Shown here: piece by piece, positions 10,800 through 13,733 of the stretch | Position numbering within the stretch: position 1 is the first letter of the stretch | How the letters are laid out: each line of letters starts with the position of its first letter | Assembly: GCA_964557125.1 (NCBI GenBank) | Contig: CAZKYX010000028.1 | Coordinates: 1 to 13,733, forward strand | Direction: 5' to 3' | Source of the DNA: CAZKYX01 sp964557125 | GTDB taxonomy: Bacteria > Patescibacteriota > Microgenomatia > Levybacterales > GWA1-39-11 | Length of the DNA: 13,733 bases | Program-made: the position numbers and the translations under genes | Notes under the pieces: generated by a model | Told to the model about the DNA's origin: nothing | The model's database searches: none | The model's input: only the letters and a program-made list of their open reading frames with translations

Positions 10800-12251
10800 A
10801 TGGCAAATACCGTACGGAATATTCCCACTGTCTTTATTGTTTTTGGCGCCACTGGCGACCTCATGGCAAAGAAAATTGCACCCGCTCTCTTCAATCTCTT
10901 TGTAAGTGGTAAATTTCCAAATCTATTTAAAATCATTGCCTTCTCAAGAAGAAATCTTACACAGGAAGAATTTAAAGAACAGCTCAGTCTGACTCTGAGG
11001 AGTCACAAAAGAAAATTCAAGGAAGCTGATATTGAGGCATTCCTAAACTATTTCGTGTACCAAATGGGTGACTTTGAGAAGGTTGATGCATACAATCAGC
11101 TGGCGGCCTTCTTGGGTCGTGTTGATGATGAGTGGATGGCATGCTCAAATAAGCTTTTCTATTTGGCAGTTCCTCCAAGCAACTATCAGTCGATTTTCGA
11201 ACACTTGAATACTTCAGGTCTTACCCTTCCCTGCGGACCTGATGAAGGATGGACCCGAGTTATTGTTGAAAAACCTTTTGGAAAGAACGCGAAAAGCGCT
11301 TTGGAATTGGATATGCTTTTGGGTAAGCTCTTTCGCGAAGAGCAAATATACAGAATTGACCATTACTTAGGAAAAGATATGTTGCAAAATATTCTGTCTT
11401 TTAGATTTAACAATGACCTTTTTGAGGATAGTTGGAGCAGCAAATATATTGAGAAAATTGAAATTAAATTCTTGGAAAATCTTGGCGTTGAAGGCCGTTC
11501 TACTTTTTACGATGGGGTTGGTGCACTACGAGACGTAGGGCAAAATCACATGCTTCAAATGCTTGCCTTTGTAACAATGGAAAAGCCAGAGACTTTTATT
11601 GCTGATGACGTAAGAAAAAAACGGTCTGAAATTTTACAGCAACTTATTCCTCTCACTGCTTCACAAGTAAAAAAGCAGACTTACAGGGGGCAATTTAAGG
11701 GTTACAAAATGAGTGAAGGCGTTGCTGCCAACTCCACGACTGAGACATATTTTAAAGTGGCTACATTTCTTTCTGGAAAAAGGTGGGAAGGTGTCCCTAT
11801 TCTTTTAGAAGCTGGAAAGGCGCTTTCTGTTAAGAAAGAAATCATTGTTACTTTCAAGCACAGACAGCCTTGTCTTTGTCCTCCACATGTTCATTATAAA
11901 AATCGTGTCCTCTTTACTTTAGAGCCAAAGGAAGGAATCACTATTGAATTCTGGTCTAAAAAGCCCGGACTTGATTTTGTTATGGAGAAGCAAAAGCTTG
12001 CCTTTCTCTTTCGTGATGAAAGGAAGAAGGTGCAATATGTTGAGGAATATGAAAAGCTGTTGCTTGACTGTATTTCAGGTAATCAGTTGTTGTTTGTTGC
12101 AACTGAGGAAGTGCAGGCAATGTGGAGATTTATTGACCCAATTATTACTTCATGGGCAAGTGATTCAGTTCCTCTCATTGAATATAAACCAAAAACTGCT
12201 AAAATTTTAGAGGACTCGAAGATTGTTGAAGAAGGATTGGAGAATAAATAA
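10800..12251 (+). CDS. zwf: Glucose-6-phosphate dehydrogenase
   Basis: A 483-residue cytosolic enzyme that oxidises glucose 6-phosphate to 6-phosphoglucono-1,5-lactone with NAD(P)+, the first step of the oxidative pentose phosphate pathway. The N-terminal Rossmann motif is FGATGDL (15-21). IVEKPFG (155-161) and the signature RIDHYLGK (185-192) bind substrate. His250 in GQNHMLQ is the expected catalytic base. GVEGRSTFYDGVGALRD is conserved. Length is close to the usual bacterial 480-500, so it is full-length. The ATG at 10800 lies just after its promoter. The 6-phosphogluconate dehydrogenase gene follows 172 bases downstream on the same strand, supporting a shared pathway. The C-terminal 20 residues are Lys/Glu-rich. 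Coenzyme preference cannot be decided by eye. Confidence 0.96.
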   Translation: MANTVRNIPTVFIVFGATGDLMAKKIAPALFNLFVSGKFPNLFKIIAFSRRNLTQEEFKEQLSLTLRSHKRKFKEADIEAFLNYFVYQMGDFEKVDAYNQLAAFLGRVDDEWMACSNKLFYLAVPPSNYQSIFEHLNTSGLTLPCGPDEGWTRVIVEKPFGKNAKSALELDMLLGKLFREEQIYRIDHYLGKDMLQNILSFRFNNDLFEDSWSSKYIEKIEIKFLENLGVEGRSTFYDGVGALRDVGQNHMLQMLAFVTMEKPETFIADDVRKKRSEILQQLIPLTASQVKKQTYRGQFKGYKMSEGVAANSTTETYFKVATFLSGKRWEGVPILLEAGKALSVKKEIIVTFKHRQPCLCPPHVHYKNRVLFTLEPKEGITIEFWSKKPGLDFVMEKQKLAFLFRDERKKVQYVEEYEKLLLDCISGNQLLFVATEEVQAMWRFIDPIITSWASDSVPLIEYKPKTAKILEDSKIVEEGLENK

Positions 12252-12352
12252 TTTTAAATTCGAAATTTGAAATTTTTAATCAATTTTTAAAATTTAATTT
12301 TTAAGCATTAAGATTTGATTTCAAATTAAAAATTATAAATTAAAAATTAATA
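12250..12352. repeat. AT-rich intergenic repeat, copy 3
   Basis: Contains AATTTTAAATTCGAAATTTG, TTTTTAATCAATTTTTAAAA, GCATTAAGATTTGATTTCAA, the same block order as copy 2. It takes up most of the zwf-gnd spacer. The remainder (12353-12423) has a possible -10 (TATAAG, 12374-12379) without a good -35, so gnd may be expressed by read-through from zwf. A further diverged A/T stretch at about 13375-13440 with AAATTCGAAGCACGAAAC may be a fourth relative. Confidence 0.6.
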
Positions 12353-12423
12353 TATGAATAAAGAGCTTGCAATTATAAGCAGTTTCTTCTTGCAGAAAAA
12401 ACGTCTTGAAATTGCCATTTAAT

Positions 12424-13374
12424 ATGGAAAAGCAAATAGCAATTATTGGTCTTGGAAAAATGGGGGGAAATATTGCCCGTCGCCTTTCAAAGAAAGGATG
12501 GACTGTTGTTGGGTATAATAGAACATCTACAGTAACTGACGAGATTGCAAAAGAAGGAATTACTCCCGCCTACTCTTTTGAAGAACTTTCCTCAAAGCTC
12601 TCCTCTACTCCAAAAGTTGTTCTTCTCGTTTTGCCTTCGGGTCAGCCAACCGATGAGATATTATTTGGTGAAGGAAATATTGTGGAGCATTTATCAGAAG
12701 GCGACATTGTTGTGGATGGAGCAAATTCTTTTTATAAAAAAACTTTAGAAAGAAATGAAAAACTCGTTGCCAAAGGAATTAAATTTATTGATGCCGGAGT
12801 CTCAGGTGGGCCCGGAGGAGCTCTGAATGGAGCGTGTCTTATGGTTGGGGGAGATAACACACTATTTGAGTACTTAAAACCATTATTTGATGATATGGCG
12901 CGCGAGGGGGATAGTACTCACTCAATGGAGCGTGCTGTTATGCATTTTGAAGGGACCGGAGCTGGTCACTTTGTGAAGATGGTTCATAACGGAATTGAAT
13001 ACGGCATGATGCAATCAATTGCCGAGGGATTTAACATTTTGAATGAGTCCCCCTTTGATTTGGATCTTAAAAAAGTAACTGATATTTACATGAACGGGAG
13101 TGTCGTTGAAAGCCGTCTTGTGAGTTGGCTTGCTCAAGCCTTTGAGAAATATGGAAATGATTTGGATGAAATATCTGGTGCTGTAGGATTTAATGGAGAA
13201 GGAGAATGGACAGCAAATGTTGCTGAGGAAATGGGACTACCAGTAAAAGTAATTCGGGAGTCAGTTGAATTTAGAAAACAGTCACAAGATAACCCTTCAT
13301 ACGCGGGTAAAGTACTCACGGGTATGCGCAACTCCTTTGGAGGCCACTCCATAGAAAAAGGAAAGATGACTTAA
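12424..13374 (+). CDS. gnd: 6-phosphogluconate dehydrogenase, decarboxylating (short form)
   Basis: A 316-residue cytosolic enzyme converting 6-phosphogluconate to ribulose 5-phosphate and CO2 with NAD(P)H formation. IIGLGKMGGN (7-16) is the Rossmann nucleotide site. YNRT (31-34) is the loop contacting the coenzyme 2' position. GVSGGPGGA (125-133) and HFVKMVHNGIEYG (182-194, catalytic Lys185 and substrate Asn189) are the substrate signature. At about 316 residues it belongs to the short NAD-type branch (as GntZ), not the 470-residue enzyme. I use the ATG at 12424, close to the usual 'M-x-IGIIGLG' start; a TTG 6 codons upstream (12406) is the alternative. No Shine-Dalgarno is visible. With zwf upstream it completes the oxidative branch except for the lactonase, which is absent from the window. 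Confidence 0.94.
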   Translation: MEKQIAIIGLGKMGGNIARRLSKKGWTVVGYNRTSTVTDEIAKEGITPAYSFEELSSKLSSTPKVVLLVLPSGQPTDEILFGEGNIVEHLSEGDIVVDGANSFYKKTLERNEKLVAKGIKFIDAGVSGGPGGALNGACLMVGGDNTLFEYLKPLFDDMAREGDSTHSMERAVMHFEGTGAGHFVKMVHNGIEYGMMQSIAEGFNILNESPFDLDLKKVTDIYMNGSVVESRLVSWLAQAFEKYGNDLDEISGAVGFNGEGEWTANVAEEMGLPVKVIRESVEFRKQSQDNPSYAGKVLTGMRNSFGGHSIEKGKMT

Positions 13375-13454
13375 CTAATTTATAATTTATTATTTATAAA
13401 TTATTATTTACTAAATTCGAAGCACGAAACAAATTTCAATAGCCAAACCTTTGA

Positions 13455-13483
13455 TTTACATTCAAATAGGGATATAGTAAAAT
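13455..13483 (+). promoter_or_regulatory. Promoter for tRNA-Arg
   Basis: TTTACA (13455-13460), a 17-bp spacer, and TAAAAT (13478-13483), each 5 of 6 consensus. The predicted start near 13490 is 35 bases before the tRNA and would transcribe the interrupted copy too. Confidence 0.7.
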
Positions 13484-13524
13484 AGAGGCTGAAACTTTAT
13501 TGTTTCGAAGGGCCTTTTATTTTT

Positions 13525-13597
13525 GCCCTCGTAGCTCAATGGATAGAGCACATCGGTTCTAACGATTAGGTTGGGGGTTCGAGTCCCTTCGAGGGCG
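13525..13597 (+). tRNA. tRNA-Arg (anticodon TCT)
   Basis: A 73-nt cloverleaf. The acceptor stem is GCCCTCG/CGAGGGC and the D arm is GCTC/GAGC. The anticodon stem CATCG/CGATT (outermost pair mismatched) closes loop GTTCTAA, anticodon TCT, reading AGA/AGG. The variable loop is AGGTT and the T arm is GGGGG-TTCGAGT-CCCTT (two G-U pairs). The discriminator is G (13597) and CCA is not encoded. The flanks TTTATTTTTGC and GCAAAAATAAA are complementary, so the precursor can extend the acceptor stem. Confidence 0.93.
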
Positions 13598-13610
13598 CAA
13601 AAATAAACAA

Positions 13611-13733
13611 GTAGCTCAATGCATCATTCCTTTTTCTTCGAAAAACGTAGAGCACATCGGTTCTAACGATTAGGTTGTCGTTGGCTTTCAGCCGACTTCG
13701 TCAGCGAGTCCCTTCGAGGGCGCAAAAATAAAC
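13611..13733 (+). pseudogene. Interrupted tRNA-Arg copy with two hairpin insertions
   Basis: Three blocks identical to the intact tRNA-Arg: 13611-13621 (= 13531-13541), 13648-13677 (= 13544-13573, including the anticodon TCT) and 13706-13733 (= 13581-13608). Between blocks 1 and 2, two bases of the D-loop are replaced by 26 nt holding TTTTTC-TTC-GAAAAA (13631-13645). Between blocks 2 and 3, GGGGTTC of the T arm is replaced by 28 nt holding GTTGGCT-TTC-AGCCGAC (13680-13696). The latter is followed by TTCGTCAGC, which can re-pair with the same arm. The 5' acceptor strand is missing. If unspliced it cannot fold as a tRNA. The window ends inside the duplicated 3' flank, so more copies may follow. 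Confidence 0.8.

Noticed and set aside
13525..13733. tRNA duplications read as attL/attR of an integrated element
   Set aside because: Integrative elements duplicate part of a tRNA at both ends of a gene-bearing insertion. Here the copies are only tens of bases apart, no integrase is present, and the duplicated parts (5' half, middle and 3' blocks) do not match a single crossover site.

Overview
The window looks like a piece of a small-genome, AT-rich bacterium, most likely a member of the Candidate Phyla Radiation (Patescibacteria, Parcubacteria-like). This is an inference. It rests on compact short genes, four tRNA genes that encode no 3' CCA, AT-rich intergenic repeats, many small palindromes and a minimal gene set. 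There is no rRNA or ribosomal-protein gene to confirm it. The scaffold contains one 100-N gap (6809-6908), so distances across it are unknown.

Region 1 (1-3831, minus strand) is a tightly packed operon of six genes that I do not recognise. Internally it is two small paralogous families: three 'A' proteins (303, about 240 and 286 residues) followed by three 'B' proteins (169, 180 and at least 93 residues, the last running off the window). The genes abut or overlap by 1-4 bases and all lie behind one perfect-consensus promoter. The second A gene carries a frameshift. This operon is the best candidate for an undescribed system.

Region 2 (3832-6660) holds a divergent tRNA-Ala(GGC), a membrane-anchored cupredoxin, and a convergent minus-strand metal unit (a Fur/Zur-type repressor followed by a ZIP metal transporter) with a perfect 17-bp palindrome at its transcription start. 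A 58-residue protein with a perfect Shine-Dalgarno follows.

Region 3 (6660-9570) has tRNA-Pro(TGG), a small zinc-ribbon protein, a histidine-phosphatase-family protein, a ParB/sulfiredoxin-like protein, tRNA-Gly(TCC) and a GIY-YIG nuclease pseudogene with one nonsense codon.

Region 4 (9570-13733) has a two-helix membrane protein, an HD-domain phosphohydrolase, glucose-6-phosphate dehydrogenase (zwf), a short-form 6-phosphogluconate dehydrogenase (gnd) and tRNA-Arg(TCT). zwf and gnd give the two NAD(P)-reducing steps of the oxidative pentose phosphate pathway; the lactonase is not in the window.

Two features run through the whole window. First, three of the four tRNA genes sit beside a broken copy of themselves that is interrupted by, or rebuilt around, small hairpins with 3-nt loops; the same kind of triloop hairpin is scattered through other intergenic stretches. 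Second, many genes have good sigma-70 promoters with exactly 17-bp spacers whose predicted start site lies within a few bases of the start codon, which implies leaderless or nearly leaderless mRNAs. Genes inside operons and two other genes use clear Shine-Dalgarno sequences instead.
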